64,000 nucleotides of DNA from Desulfurobacterium pacificum. Lineage in GTDB: Bacteria > Aquificota > Aquificia > Desulfurobacteriales > Desulfurobacteriaceae. Position 1 is the stretch's first letter. Every line of letters starts with the position of its first letter. Positions 1 to 9,601 of this stretch are shown here, one piece after another. The position numbers and the translations under genes were made by a program. The stretch spans positions 151,928 to 215,927 of the forward strand of contig NZ_FXUB01000003.1 of the NCBI RefSeq assembly GCF_900182835.1, given 5' to 3'. The notes beneath the pieces are model-generated. The model saw only the letters and a program-made list of their open reading frames with translations. It did not search any database and was not told where the DNA came from.

Positions 1-1
1 G

Positions 2-394
2 CTGGCAGAATATGTGGGAATGGAGCCAAAGGATATAGAAAGGCTTTTAACTGTTTGTCAGGTTCCTCTTTCCCTTGATACGCCGATAGGGGATGAAGAA
101 GACACTACTTTTAAAGATTTTCTCAAGGGTGAAGGGACAGCAGAGGTAGAAGAAAAAGTTGTGAAAGAGGAGTTAAAGCAGAGTATTCAAGAGATGCTTG
201 AACAGTTAACGCCTCAAGAAAAGAGAATTATTATTATGAGGTTTGGTTTAGACGGTAACGACCCAAAAACTCTCAGGGAAATCGGAGAAAAGCTTGGGAT
301 AAGTAGGGAAAGGGTTAGACAGCTTGAAGCGAGAGCGAAGAAAAAAATGAAAGAGTATGCTTTAAGGAAAAAACTTAACGTATTCCTCAACTGA
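2..394 (+). CDS. rpoD: RNA polymerase primary sigma factor, C-terminal part (5' end outside window)
   Basis: Only the last ~130 residues are present; the frame is open through the left edge, so the start lies outside. The visible part begins in sigma region 3 and contains the region 3.2 signature PLSLDTPIGDEED. It then has region 4.1 (LTPQEKRIIIMRFGL) and the region 4.2 helix-turn-helix (LREIGEKLGISRERVRQLEA) that reads the -35 element. The acidic DEED linker and the C-terminal length fit a housekeeping sigma-70 factor rather than an alternative sigma. fbp follows almost without a gap, so the two are probably co-transcribed. Confidence 0.93.
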   Translation: MAEYVGMEPKDIERLLTVCQVPLSLDTPIGDEEDTTFKDFLKGEGTAEVEEKVVKEELKQSIQEMLEQLTPQEKRIIIMRFGLDGNDPKTLREIGEKLGISRERVRQLEARAKKKMKEYALRKKLNVFLN

Positions 395-407
395 TATGGA
401 GGGAGAA

Positions 408-1340
408 ATGGCTGTTACGTTGACATCTTATCTGTTTGATAAGAAAAAAGAGATTGGACACCTTGATGATGACTTGATTATTCTGATAAACGAGATTGCA
501 TCTGCAACCAAAGAGATTTCTGCAAAGGTAAGGAAAGCTGCTCTTTTAAACGTTTTAGGAAGTGCGGGAAAGACGAACGTTCAAGGAGAAGAGGTTCAAA
601 AACTTGATGAGCTTGCTAACGAGATAATTCTTGATACGCTTAAAAAGTGCGGGAAGGTTTCTCAGATAGCTTCTGAGGAAATGGAAGATAAAGTTGTTTT
701 GTCCAATAGCGGTTATGCTGTTGCTTATGACCCTCTTGATGGTTCTTCAAACATTGACGTTAACGTTAGTATTGGAACGATTTTCTCTATCCATAAGGAC
801 AACGTTTTAAAACCCGGTAGAGAGCAGCTTGCAGCAGGTTACGTTATATACGGTTCGGGAACGATAATGGTTTTGACGTTGGGTAGAGGGGTTGTTGGTT
901 TTACTTTAGACCCTGAAAGTGGAAATTATCTGCTTTCCCATCCAGAGATAAGATTGAAGGAGAAAGGGAAAATTTACTCAATCAATGAGGCTAACAGGGA
1001 TAAGTGGGTACAGGAAGGGTTGAGAAAGTACGTGGATTTTCTCAAAGGAGAGAAGTATACGCTAAGGTACGTTGGTTCTATGGTTGCTGATGTTCATAGG
1101 ACGCTACTAAAGGGAGGCGTATTTATCTATCCGGCAGATAAGAAGAATACGAGTGGAAAGTTGAGATTTCTTTATGAAGCAAGTCCTATGGCGTTCTTGA
1201 TTGAGCAGGCTGGTGGTTTGTCAACTACAGGTGAGAAAAGCATACTTGACGTTGTTCCTGAAAAACTTCATCAGAGAGTTCCTGTAATAATTGGTAGTAA
1301 GTGGGAAGTAGAGAAGTGCTTAGAGTTTTTAGCGGAGTAA
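408..1340 (+). CDS. fbp: Fructose-1,6-bisphosphatase class I
   Basis: Hydrolyses fructose-1,6-bisphosphate to fructose-6-phosphate, the committed gluconeogenic step, which an autotroph needs. The metal/phosphate motif DPLDGSSNID starts near residue 108, and the C-terminal substrate motif KLRFLYEASPMAFLIEQAGG is intact. I chose ATG 408 because GGAGGG (399-404) lies just upstream; the in-frame ATG at 396 would put that ribosome site inside the gene. About 310 aa, normal for class I. It ends exactly where the convergent lolC-like gene ends, with no intergenic base between the two stop codons. Confidence 0.95.
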   Translation: MAVTLTSYLFDKKKEIGHLDDDLIILINEIASATKEISAKVRKAALLNVLGSAGKTNVQGEEVQKLDELANEIILDTLKKCGKVSQIASEEMEDKVVLSNSGYAVAYDPLDGSSNIDVNVSIGTIFSIHKDNVLKPGREQLAAGYVIYGSGTIMVLTLGRGVVGFTLDPESGNYLLSHPEIRLKEKGKIYSINEANRDKWVQEGLRKYVDFLKGEKYTLRYVGSMVADVHRTLLKGGVFIYPADKKNTSGKLRFLYEASPMAFLIEQAGGLSTTGEKSILDVVPEKLHQRVPVIIGSKWEVEKCLEFLAE

Positions 1341-2567
1341 CTACTGCTCTCCGCTTCTCAGAATTTTTACCGGTTCTGTTTTGGCGGCTTTGAGGGAGGG
1401 GTATATAGTAGCAATTACGCTTATGATAATTGCTGCAACAGCTGCTGTTATACAATCAGAAGCGTGTAAGTTAAAGGGTAGATGATCTATATAGTAAACG
1501 TCAGGTGGTAGTGGAATAAGTTTGTATTTTTCGCCTAAAATGGAAATGCCTATTCCTATAACTTCCCCGATTATCGTTCCTATTAAGCCTATTAAGAAGC
1601 CCTGAAAAATGAAGATTTTTAAAATTAAGGAGTTGTCGGCACCAACAGTTTTAAGGATTGCTATGTCTTTGGCTTTAGCGTTTATGTTCATCATCAATAG
1701 ACTTGAAATGTTGAATGAGGCAACGATTACGATAAGCGTTAGAATTAAAAACATTGCTAATTTTTCCAATTTCAGCGCTGAAAAGAGGTTTTTGTTGAGG
1801 CTTATCCAGTCTTCTGCGTAGTAGCCTTGTCCTAACACTTTTTGTATCTCTTTTTCTACTATCTTTACGTTGTCTGGGTTGTCAACTTTTACCATTATTC
1901 CGGTTACCACGTTGCCAAATCCGAACTTTTTTCGCACCGTATCTATGTGGGCTAAAATGAGGGAAGAGTCAAATTGATACATTCCTACTTCAAATATTCC
2001 GTCAACTCTGAACGTGGCGGTTCTCGGTATTATTCCAAAAGGTGTTTTTCTTCCAAGTGGAGATATTACTTTGATTTTATCGCCAAGCGTTACTCCTAAG
2101 GTGTCGGCTAAAATTTTTCCTATTACAGCTCCGTCTTTGTCTCTTTTGAAAATTTCCCAGTCACCTAAAATAATTTTTTCTGGCAGGTCTGTAACTCTCT
2201 TTTCTTTGTCGGGGTAACAACCTCTGATTGAAGCGCTTGCAGCAGAAGAAGCGTCTGAAGATACTGCCATTACGGGAACGTAGAGAAAAGGTTCTGTGCC
2301 TGTTACGTGGGGGAGTTTTGCGATTCTTCTCTCAACGTAGTCGTAGTTGTCAAAGGGTTTACCGCCTTTCATCACTATAATGTCGGCGTTGCTTGATAAA
2401 AGCCTTTGCTTTATTGCGTCCTGAAAGCCTGTCATTACTGCGTTGACTATTATGAGAGCTGCAACTCCGACGATTACACCTAATATGGATATGATAAAGG
2501 CGAAAGATAGGTATCCTTTTTTGAACTTAAAGTTTCTTAAGGCAAGCCACTTAATCAGCGGATTCAC
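1341..2567 (-). CDS. lolC: LolC/LolE-family ABC transporter permease
   Basis: Inner-membrane permease of the FtsX/MacB fold expected to release lipoproteins from the inner membrane to LolA. The N-terminus (LALRNFKFKKGYLSFAFIIS) is typical of LolC/E. One membrane helix lies near residues 22-46, a ~220-residue periplasmic core follows, and three helices lie in the last ~140 residues. It follows lysS on the same strand after a 41-nt gap that holds a hairpin. No LolD ATPase gene is adjacent, so the partner must be elsewhere. One LolC/E gene, as in many non-gammaproteobacteria, suggests a homodimeric (LolF-like) permease. Confidence 0.85.
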   Translation of the reverse strand: MNPLIKWLALRNFKFKKGYLSFAFIISILGVIVGVAALIIVNAVMTGFQDAIKQRLLSSNADIIVMKGGKPFDNYDYVERRIAKLPHVTGTEPFLYVPVMAVSSDASSAASASIRGCYPDKEKRVTDLPEKIILGDWEIFKRDKDGAVIGKILADTLGVTLGDKIKVISPLGRKTPFGIIPRTATFRVDGIFEVGMYQFDSSLILAHIDTVRKKFGFGNVVTGIMVKVDNPDNVKIVEKEIQKVLGQGYYAEDWISLNKNLFSALKLEKLAMFLILTLIVIVASFNISSLLMMNINAKAKDIAILKTVGADNSLILKIFIFQGFLIGLIGTIIGEVIGIGISILGEKYKLIPLPPDVYYIDHLPFNLHASDCITAAVAAIIISVIATIYPSLKAAKTEPVKILRSGEQ

Positions 2568-2587
2568 TTTTTATTGCTCCTTGTAAA

Positions 2588-2610
2588 GGGGAGAGCGTGA
2601 GGCTCTCCCT
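2588..2610 (-). terminator. Hairpin between lysS and lolC (attenuator, processing site or weak terminator)
   Basis: Perfect inverted repeat GGGAGAGC / GCTCTCCC with a 5-nt loop, overlapping the lysS stop codon. On the minus strand it is followed by only a short T stretch (CCCCTTTAC). It could therefore lower lolC expression or mark RNA processing rather than fully terminate. Confidence 0.45.
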
Positions 2611-4144
2611 ACTTGCTTTCCTGCTTTTCTGGTCTTAACTGAGGGAATAAAAGTACCTCTCTAATTGAGTCCTTGTTGGTGAAAAGCATTACGAGTCTAT
2701 CTATTCCGATACCTTCGCCGGCTGTCGGCGGCATTCCGTATTCAAGTGCTGTAACGAAGTCTTCGTCGTATTCCATCGCTTCGTCGTCGCCTTTCTTCCT
2801 CTCTTCAAGCTGCTGTAAGAAGCGCTTTTTCTGTTCTTCCGGGTTATTTAGCTCTGTGTAAGCGTTTGCAACTTCTCTGCCAAAAATTATAAGCTCAAAT
2901 CTTTCTACCAATTCTGGGTTGTCTCTCTTTTCTTTTGCGAGGGGTGATATCGCTTTCGGAAAGTCTATTACGAACGTTGGCTGAATGAGTTCTGGTTCTA
3001 TGAGTTCTTCAAACAGTTCCTGAACTCTCTTAAAGTGGGATAGTTCTTCTGCCTTTTCTATGCCGACTTCTTTTGCTTTTTTAAGAACGGCTTCTTCATC
3101 GTGTAGTAACTGGTCTGGTGTAAGTCCTGTTTTCTTTGAGAGTTCTTCAAGGTAAGAGATTCTTCTGAAAGGTCTTTTGAAGGAAAGTTTTGTTCCCTGA
3201 TATTCTATTTCTCTTACGCCTTTACCGAAAATTTCGTCTAACAGGTATTCAAAGAGTTTTTCGGTCATGTCCATAAGGTCGTAGTAGTCGGCGTAAGCCA
3301 TATACCATTCAATCATCGTAAATTCGGGATTGTGGCGCGTGCTTATACCTTCGTTTCTGAAGTTTTTACCTAACTCGTAAACCCTTTCAAATCCGCCGAC
3401 GATGAGCCTTTTTAAGTAAAGCTCTGGTGCGATTCTCAGGTAAACGTCTATGTCAAGGGCGTTGTAGTGGGTTATGAAGGGTTTTGCAGCAGCGCCGGAG
3501 GCTACCGGCTGCAGGATAGGAGTTTCAACTTCCATGAAACCTCTGCTATCAAGGAATTCTCTGATTTTCTTAATGATTTTTGTTCTCGTTCTGAAAACGT
3601 CTCTGACTTCCGGATTGACTATCAGGTCAAGGTATCTCTGTCTGTAACGCTTTTCAACGTCTTTTAAACCATGCCACTTTTCCGGTAGCGGGCGGAGGGA
3701 TTTTGTGAGCAGTTCCATTTCTGTAACTTCTAACGTTAGTTCGCCTGTTCTTGTTCTGAAAAGTTTTCCTTTGACGCCGACGATGTCTCCTATGTCAATT
3801 AGTTTTTTGAATACCTTGTTGTAAAACTCTTCTCCAACTACGTCCCTTCTTATGTAGCACTGTATCTTTTCGGTTTCGTCTTGAATGTGGAAGAAGGCAG
3901 CTTTACCCATTATTCTCATCGCCATTATTCTGCCGGCTAAAGAGAACGTTTCTTCTGGAAGTTGTTCTTTTTCTCTTTCTTCGCCTTCTTTGTGTCTTCC
4001 GAATTTGTCTAAGAGTTCCTTTGCGGAAACTGTTTTTTCAAACTTGTAAGCGTATGGTTGTATGCCTTTTTCTTTAAGTTTTTCTATCTTTTCTTTTCTC
4101 TGTTCAATGATTTTTTGCTCAAGGCTTTTTTCTTCTGCTGCCAT
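2609..4144 (-). CDS. lysS: Lysyl-tRNA synthetase, class II
   Basis: Charges tRNA-Lys. 511 aa. An OB-fold anticodon-binding domain occupies about residues 60-170. The class II core shows motif 2 ([20 protein letters not shown]) and motif 3 ([12 protein letters not shown] near residue 480). The N-terminus is Lys/Glu-rich as in bacterial LysS. It is first in a two-gene minus-strand unit with lolC and divergent from the Mla-like operon across 4145-4283. Confidence 0.96.
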   Translation of the reverse strand: MAAEEKSLEQKIIEQRKEKIEKLKEKGIQPYAYKFEKTVSAKELLDKFGRHKEGEEREKEQLPEETFSLAGRIMAMRIMGKAAFFHIQDETEKIQCYIRRDVVGEEFYNKVFKKLIDIGDIVGVKGKLFRTRTGELTLEVTEMELLTKSLRPLPEKWHGLKDVEKRYRQRYLDLIVNPEVRDVFRTRTKIIKKIREFLDSRGFMEVETPILQPVASGAAAKPFITHYNALDIDVYLRIAPELYLKRLIVGGFERVYELGKNFRNEGISTRHNPEFTMIEWYMAYADYYDLMDMTEKLFEYLLDEIFGKGVREIEYQGTKLSFKRPFRRISYLEELSKKTGLTPDQLLHDEEAVLKKAKEVGIEKAEELSHFKRVQELFEELIEPELIQPTFVIDFPKAISPLAKEKRDNPELVERFELIIFGREVANAYTELNNPEEQKKRFLQQLEERKKGDDEAMEYDEDFVTALEYGMPPTAGEGIGIDRLVMLFTNKDSIREVLLFPQLRPEKQESK

Positions 4145-4283
4145 TTTGCCTCTCCTTGTAATTTTGTCTTGTAGAGTTTACGAAAAATTAGTCGTTTGTG
4201 GGGGAGATGGGGGGGATTTTGTAGAATAGAGGAACAAAAATTAATCAGTTGTTCAGAATATTTTTATCTGGAGAGTGGATAGA

Positions 4284-5066
4284 TTGATAGGTGTTTTAGA
4301 AGCGATAGGTTCATGGGTTATAGGCTTTTTGGAGTTTTGGGGTAGGTGGTTTCTCCTTTCGGTAAAGGCAGTACTTTTAGCCTTTAAAAAGCCAATTAGA
4401 TTCAAGCGATATATCTATTACCTTGCATCTATAGGTGCAGACTCTTTACCTGTAATTGCCATTACTTCTTTCTTTACAGGTGGAGTTATAGCTCTTGAAA
4501 CTTATACGGCGTTTCACCGCTTTAATGCTGAGTATATGATAGGTGCTGTTGTAGCTATTTCTATGGCGCGTGAACTTGCACCGGTGTTGTCTGCCCTTTT
4601 GGTTACGGCTCGTTCTGGTTCTGCTATGGCTGCTGAAATAGGAACGATGAAGGTTACAGAGCAGATAGATGCTCTTGAAATGATGGCAGTAAATCCGATT
4701 AAGTATTTGATAACCCCCCGCCTTTATACTTCTGTTATTGCTGTAACTGTTCTTACACTTATCTCTGATATTGTTGGTTATATAGGCGGTTATGTTGTTA
4801 GCGTTTATCTGTTTCACGTGAATAAAACTCTTTATCTGAGATATACGCAAAACCTTGCAGAAATGAACGATGTTTACCACGGTCTTATTAAAGCTGCAGT
4901 TTTCGGATTTTTGATTGCTACGATAAGTTGCCTTTATGGATACTACACGAAAGGTGGCGCTAAAGGTGTTGGTGAATCTACAACGAAGGCAGTTGTAACT
5001 TCGTCTATAGCTATTTTGATTTTTGACTACTTGATTACATACATATTGAGGTTGTTTAACCTATGA
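4284..5066 (+). CDS. mlaE: MlaE-family phospholipid ABC transporter permease
   Basis: Multi-pass inner-membrane permease (MlaE/YrbE fold) with about five or six hydrophobic segments; it moves phospholipids or related lipids between inner and outer membranes. The family core is visible in the stretch with ARELAPVLSALLVTARSGSA and EIGTMKVTEQIDALEMM. GGAGAG (4270-4275) fits a TTG start at 4284 with an 8-nt spacer; GTG 4275 would overlap the ribosome site, so I prefer 4284. It overlaps the ATPase gene by 4 nt (ATGA). Confidence 0.9.
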   Translation: MIGVLEAIGSWVIGFLEFWGRWFLLSVKAVLLAFKKPIRFKRYIYYLASIGADSLPVIAITSFFTGGVIALETYTAFHRFNAEYMIGAVVAISMARELAPVLSALLVTARSGSAMAAEIGTMKVTEQIDALEMMAVNPIKYLITPRLYTSVIAVTVLTLISDIVGYIGGYVVSVYLFHVNKTLYLRYTQNLAEMNDVYHGLIKAAVFGFLIATISCLYGYYTKGGAKGVGESTTKAVVTSSIAILIFDYLITYILRLFNL

Positions 5067-5848
5067 AAGAGGCGATTGTTGTTAAGCATCTGAAAAAATC
5101 CTTTGGAAGTAAGGTTGTTCACAGAGATGTAACTTTTACTGTTTACGATAGAGAGATATTCGTTATCATGGGTCCTTCGGGGACAGGCAAGAGCGTTCTT
5201 TTAAAGCAAATAGCTGGTTTAATAAAACCTGATGATGGTTATATAGAAGTTTACGGAATGGATATTTTGTCGTTGGATGAAGAGAAAGTTATTGAGTTCA
5301 GAGAAACGCTTACCTATGTGTTTCAAAGTGGAGCTTTATTTGATTCTTACCCTGTCTGGTACAACGTTGCTTTTTACTTGATAGAGAAGAAAGGAATAAG
5401 TGAAAGAGAAGCAAAGAAAGAGGCTTCCTATTATTTGTCTCTATTAGGACTTTCAGGAACAGAAGACCTTTATCCTTCAGAGCTTTCTGGCGGTATGAGG
5501 AAACGGGTGGCAGTTGCCAGAGCGTTGTGTATGAATCCAAAGTGTATCCTTTTTGATGAGCCGACTTCTGGTCTTGACCCTGTTATGACGGCGATTTTTG
5601 ATAATTTAATATTGAAGCTCCGAAAAGAACTTGGAAAGACTTGCGTTGTAGTTAGTCATGACGTTAACAGCGCTTTTAGGATAGCTGATAGGATAGCTAT
5701 CCTTTGGAACGGAACGATAGTGGAAGTTGGTACGCCGGAGGAGATAAGAAATTCTTCCAACCCTGTGGTTAAGCAGTTTATCAATGGGGAACCGGAAGGT
5801 CCTATAACGGAAATGATGGAGAGGGAAAATGAGCAGATTAACGCTTGA
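5063..5848 (+). CDS. mlaF: MlaF-family lipid ABC transporter ATP-binding protein
   Basis: Cytoplasmic ATPase powering the adjacent permease. Walker A is GPSGTGKSVLLK (~residue 34), the ABC signature is LSGGMRKRVAVARAL, Walker B is CILFDEPTSGLDP, and the H-loop is VVSHDV. The signature with GGMRKR is typical of the Mla/Ttg2A group. 261 aa. It overlaps its neighbours on both sides (4 nt and 20 nt), indicating a translationally coupled operon. Confidence 0.94.
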   Translation: MKEAIVVKHLKKSFGSKVVHRDVTFTVYDREIFVIMGPSGTGKSVLLKQIAGLIKPDDGYIEVYGMDILSLDEEKVIEFRETLTYVFQSGALFDSYPVWYNVAFYLIEKKGISEREAKKEASYYLSLLGLSGTEDLYPSELSGGMRKRVAVARALCMNPKCILFDEPTSGLDPVMTAIFDNLILKLRKELGKTCVVVSHDVNSAFRIADRIAILWNGTIVEVGTPEEIRNSSNPVVKQFINGEPEGPITEMMERENEQINA

Positions 5849-7412
5849 AGCTAAAGTCGGGCTGTTTGTCGTCCTGGCTTTTGCAGGACTCGGAGTTGTA
5901 GCTACTACTCTTGAACCTTTAAAGTTCAAAAAAGAGTTTAAAAACTTAAAGTATTCCATAGTGTTTTCTAATGTAGCTGGTCTTGAAAAGGATGCACCTG
6001 TTAGAGTTGCCGGCGTTACTGTAGGTAAGGTCGTTTCTGTAGATGTAAAAGGGGATAAAGCTGTTGTAGAGATAGTTTTTTTAAAACCCATTAAAATATA
6101 TAGAAATGCGAAGGCTTCCATTGAAACTATGGGATTGATGGGAGAAAAGTACGTAGAACTTGACCCCGGTCACCCTCCGGCACCACTACTTCCCCCCAAT
6201 TCCGTTATAGAAAATACTAAAGTTCCGGCTTCTATGGATGAAGTTATGACCAGCGTGAATGAACTGTTAGAGAAGTTTAATCAGTCTTTAACGACACCGG
6301 ATGGAAAGAATAGGCTTGCCATTATAATGGATAATGTAGCTAAGCTGACAAAAGATATTGACACTACTATATCGCAGATAAATAGCGTTTTGGCTAACAA
6401 TAAAGAAACTGTTTCTAAGATACTTAAGAATACTTTAGCTCTAACTTCTGTTTTAAAGGAAGAACTCCCGCAAGTTATGGATAACGTTAATACTTTAACT
6501 ACTCAGCTTTCGCAAATGGCAGTGGAAAACAGAGATGATATAAGACAAACTGTGATTTCTCTGAAGAAGGCTGTTCAGAGAGCGCCTGAAATAGCGGACA
6601 GGTTAGATAACCTAACGGCTAAATTGCAAGAGCTCTTAAATGAAAATAATACGAAAAATATAGAAGAGACCTTGAAGAACGTTAAAGTTACGACGGAAGA
6701 GCTTAAGGAGTTACTTGCAAAAGTTAACGAAGGTAAAGGAACTGTTGGAAAGCTATTTAACGATGATAAGCTTTATGAGAGTCTTACAAAAACGGCAAAG
6801 ACGTTGGGTAACCTTGCAGATAGGTTTGAAAAGACAAAGACGTTTATAGGGTTTAGAGGGGATGTTAATACAAGGACAGGCGATACTAGAGGGATTATGA
6901 GCTTGAAAATAGTGCCTTCAAAAGACCATTTCTACCTGTTGGAAGTTGTGGGTGATTCTCAGGGTAAGGTTGACAGAAAGGATTATTACATTACTTACGG
7001 CTCAACAGTGGAGAAGAGAGAAGAGATAGAAACGAACTATAGGACAGAGTTTACGCTTCAGTACGCAAAGGTATTTGATGATGACTTATTCCATAAAGGA
7101 GGTAAGTTTGTTCTTAGAGGCGGTTTGAAAGAGAGTACTGGTGGTATAGGTTTGGATTACATATTTAATGATAAGTGGATGTTGAGCTCAGACTTGTGGG
7201 ATGGTGGTAGAAAGGATGCAGATGGAGATGATATTCCACCTCATTTAAGAATAGGTTTAAGGTATAACTTAAATAAGAATTGGTTTATCTACGGTGGTGG
7301 TGATGAGTTACTTTACCACAAGTGGAGAGGAGTATATTTGGGAGCAGGTGTTATGTTTGGAGATAACGATATCAAGTATCTTTTGGGTTCGCTCCCTGGA
7401 GGTATAAAGTGA
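5829..7412 (+). CDS. mlaD: MCE (MlaD-like) lipid-transport protein with a long C-terminal extension
   Basis: One N-terminal membrane anchor (residues ~8-27) is followed by an MCE domain (~37-115, with [20 protein letters not shown]). Next is a long helical, probably coiled-coil region (~130-340), then ~185 residues of short alternating polar/hydrophobic strands rich in G, Y and W. At 527 aa it is more than three times the length of E. coli MlaD. I infer that the strand-rich tail may be an outer-membrane barrel, so one chain could bridge the periplasm. Third gene of the Mla-like operon; hisH follows with a 4-nt overlap. Confidence 0.88.
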   Translation: MSRLTLEAKVGLFVVLAFAGLGVVATTLEPLKFKKEFKNLKYSIVFSNVAGLEKDAPVRVAGVTVGKVVSVDVKGDKAVVEIVFLKPIKIYRNAKASIETMGLMGEKYVELDPGHPPAPLLPPNSVIENTKVPASMDEVMTSVNELLEKFNQSLTTPDGKNRLAIIMDNVAKLTKDIDTTISQINSVLANNKETVSKILKNTLALTSVLKEELPQVMDNVNTLTTQLSQMAVENRDDIRQTVISLKKAVQRAPEIADRLDNLTAKLQELLNENNTKNIEETLKNVKVTTEELKELLAKVNEGKGTVGKLFNDDKLYESLTKTAKTLGNLADRFEKTKTFIGFRGDVNTRTGDTRGIMSLKIVPSKDHFYLLEVVGDSQGKVDRKDYYITYGSTVEKREEIETNYRTEFTLQYAKVFDDDLFHKGGKFVLRGGLKESTGGIGLDYIFNDKWMLSSDLWDGGRKDADGDDIPPHLRIGLRYNLNKNWFIYGGGDELLYHKWRGVYLGAGVMFGDNDIKYLLGSLPGGIK

Positions 7413-8026
7413 TAGCGGTTGTAGATTATGGAATGGGTAATTTGAGGAGCGTTAGTAAAGCCTTAGAGCACGTAGGAGCTGACGTTGTTGTTACTTCTAA
7501 ACCCGAAAAAGTGAGAGATGCTGAAGCCATTGTACTGCCGGGTGTTGGAGCTTTCAAAGATGCTGTGAGGAACTTAAAAGAGAGAGGGTTATGGGAAGTT
7601 TTGATAGATGAGGTTGAGAGGGGGAAACCGTTTTTGGGTATATGTCTTGGATTACAGCTTGTGTTTGAAAAGAGTTATGAGTTCGGTGAAGAGGAAGGTT
7701 TGGGGTTTATAAAAGGTGAGGTGGTTAGGTTTGATTTGCCGAAAGAGTACAAAATACCCCATATGGGTTGGAATCAGATAGTTAAGAAGAAAGAATCGGT
7801 TTTACTTAAAGGTATTAAAGAAGGAGAGTTTTTCTACTTCGTTCATTCTTATTACGTTTGTCCTAAAGAGGAGAGCGTTAAATTGACAGAAACAGAGTAC
7901 GGGCTTGTTTTCACATCTGCAATAGAGAAAGACAACGTCTTTGCTACACAGTTTCATCCAGAAAAGAGTCAGAAAGCTGGATTGAAACTGCTTGAAAACT
8001 TTCTCTATTTTGTGAGGAATGTGTAA
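7409..8026 (+). CDS. hisH: Imidazole glycerol phosphate synthase, glutamine amidotransferase subunit
   Basis: Supplies ammonia from glutamine to HisF in histidine biosynthesis. Class I amidotransferase triad: Cys79 in GICLGLQL, and His183 and Glu185 in FHPEKS. The N-terminus [13 protein letters not shown] is diagnostic. GTG start, 4-nt overlap with the preceding gene, and GGAGG at 7398-7402. No other his gene is nearby, so it appears to be a passenger in the lipid-transport operon. Confidence 0.95.
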   Translation: MIAVVDYGMGNLRSVSKALEHVGADVVVTSKPEKVRDAEAIVLPGVGAFKDAVRNLKERGLWEVLIDEVERGKPFLGICLGLQLVFEKSYEFGEEEGLGFIKGEVVRFDLPKEYKIPHMGWNQIVKKKESVLLKGIKEGEFFYFVHSYYVCPKEESVKLTETEYGLVFTSAIEKDNVFATQFHPEKSQKAGLKLLENFLYFVRNV

Positions 8027-8043
8027 TTCTGATTGGAGGAGTC

Positions 8044-8469
8044 ATGAAAAGGAGAGGATTTACGTTAATAGAGCTTATGATTGTTATAGTTATTTTGGGA
8101 CTTTTGGCAGCTTTAGTCGCTCCGAAATTCTTAAAAAGAGGAGAAGAAGCGAAAGTTACAGTTACTCAAACTCAGATGAAAAGTATTGAACAGGCACTTA
8201 AGCTCTATAAGGCAGATAACTCTTTCTATCCTACTACATCTCAAGGGTTAAAGGCGCTTGTTGAGAAACCGGAAACGGAGCCTGTGCCTAAAAACTGGAA
8301 AGGTCCTTACATGGATGCTGTTCCTAAAGATGCTTGGGGCAACAATTTTATTTATGTTTCCGATGGTAAGACGTTTACACTTATTTCACCCGGTCCTGAT
8401 GGAGAAGAGGGAACATCTGACGATATAAAGTGCGTTAATACGTGTATCTTTAATAATACTGGGAAGTAG
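8044..8469 (+). CDS. gspG: Type II secretion / type IV pilus major pseudopilin, GspG family
   Basis: Starts MKRRGFTLIELMIVIVILG: a short basic leader, a prepilin peptidase site after Gly, Phe+1 and Glu+5, then the hydrophobic spine helix. The C-terminal half has the GspG pattern (SQGLKALVEKP, AWGNNFIYVS, ISPGPDGEEGT) with the acidic calcium-binding loop. 141 aa. It stands alone with GGAGG before ATG 8044; the minor pilin genes are 16 kb away (24.0-26.7 kb). Confidence 0.92.
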   Translation: MKRRGFTLIELMIVIVILGLLAALVAPKFLKRGEEAKVTVTQTQMKSIEQALKLYKADNSFYPTTSQGLKALVEKPETEPVPKNWKGPYMDAVPKDAWGNNFIYVSDGKTFTLISPGPDGEEGTSDDIKCVNTCIFNNTGK

Positions 8470-8470
8470 A

Positions 8471-9190
8471 ATGGTTATTTATGGCGTTAATCCTATTGCT
8501 GAAGCGGTTAGGTCTGGATACCCGATATTGAAGGTTTACGTGGAGCAATCTTTCAGGGATAGAGAAAAAATCCTCCCCCTCCTCTCCTCCTCCTACCCTT
8601 CCGCCAAAATCGTAAAAGTCCCGCGAAAAAAACTTGATGAAATAGCAAAAACAAAAAAGCATCAGGGCATAGTTGCAATCGTTTCCCCGGTAGAGCCGAC
8701 AGATTTTGACGAACTCGTCCAGAGAACGATAGACACAAACGGCTATCTTCTCTTTTTAGACAGGATAGAAGACCCTCACAATTTAGGAGCTATTTTCCGC
8801 TCAGCCGACGCCTTCGGCGCAACCGGCATAGTAATACCCAAAGACAGGAGCGCAACCATAACCGATACGGTTGTTAAAGCTTCCACGGGAGCAGTTTTCT
8901 ACGTTCCTTACGCAGTTGTGAACAGCTTTTCTCAAGCAGTGAAAGAATTTAAAAAGGCGGGAGGTTGGCTTATAGGACTTGAGACGGGAGGTAAGCCCAT
9001 CTCTAAGTATTCTTTTCCCTTTCCCTTAGGGCTTGTTGTCGGTTCTGAGGGGCGCGGTATATCAAACCCTGTGAAAAAACAACTTGATGACGTTGTTACC
9101 ATAGAGATGAAAGGTCACGTTAACTCTTTGAACGTTTCTAACGCCGTTGCTATAGGACTATATTTAATATCCCTACAAAACGAAACTTGA
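8471..9190 (+). CDS. rlmB: 23S rRNA 2'-O-methyltransferase (RlmB/TrmH, SPOUT family)
   Basis: The SpoU/TrmH trefoil-knot motifs are visible: LDRIEDPHNLGAIFRSADAFGA, then VVGSEGRGIS and IEMKGHVNSLNVSNAVAIGLY. The length (239 aa) and the N-terminal substrate-binding domain (VIYGVNPIAEAVRSG) fit RlmB, which methylates G2251 of 23S rRNA. Codon composition changes abruptly near 8565: before it the coding strand is G/T-rich, after it C/A-rich. The protein is continuous across the change. Overlap or spacing with gspG is 1 nt. Confidence 0.93.
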   Translation: MVIYGVNPIAEAVRSGYPILKVYVEQSFRDREKILPLLSSSYPSAKIVKVPRKKLDEIAKTKKHQGIVAIVSPVEPTDFDELVQRTIDTNGYLLFLDRIEDPHNLGAIFRSADAFGATGIVIPKDRSATITDTVVKASTGAVFYVPYAVVNSFSQAVKEFKKAGGWLIGLETGGKPISKYSFPFPLGLVVGSEGRGISNPVKKQLDDVVTIEMKGHVNSLNVSNAVAIGLYLISLQNET

Positions 9191-9199
9191 GGAGGAGAA

Positions 9200-9601
9200 A
9201 TGGAATCTCTTAAAGGTAAATTGGTGTTCGTTCAAACAGCAGGAGGAGAAAGCGTTATACCATCTTCGGGTATAATCGGCGTTGTGGAAGAGATAACTCC
9301 CGACTTTATCAGGCTCAAAGATGCGGGCGTTTTCGCTTTAGTTCCTACAACAAAAGGGGCGCAGGCTACAATTATGCCTATGGACCCAACTGCAAACGAA
9401 CCTGTAGAAGCTTACATTCTCAAAAGTCAGATTACTGCAATTGTTCCTGTTACTGATAAGTCAAGACTTAAAGAGTTTCACCAGCAGTTTAAGGCAGCAG
9501 CTGCAGGTATAGAACTTCCTTCACCTGGTTCTATTGACCTATCAAAGATTAAAGAGTTCCCCAAAGGGGGCGGAGATAAAGGAGGACTATCCATAACTTG
9601 A
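9200..9601 (+). CDS. Conserved-looking hypothetical protein, 133 aa
   Basis: I do not recognise the family. The first ~90 residues look like a small beta-rich domain (KGKLVFVQTAGGESVIPSSG, GVVEEITPDFIRLKDAG). A proline/glycine-rich linker and tail follow (PSPGSIDLSKIKEFPKGGG). It has no signal peptide or membrane segment. GGAGGAG precedes ATG 9200. It overlaps the sensor kinase gene by 4 nt, so a role tied to the NtrB/NtrC pair is possible but unproven. Confidence 0.75.
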   Translation: MESLKGKLVFVQTAGGESVIPSSGIIGVVEEITPDFIRLKDAGVFALVPTTKGAQATIMPMDPTANEPVEAYILKSQITAIVPVTDKSRLKEFHQQFKAAAAGIELPSPGSIDLSKIKEFPKGGGDKGGLSIT

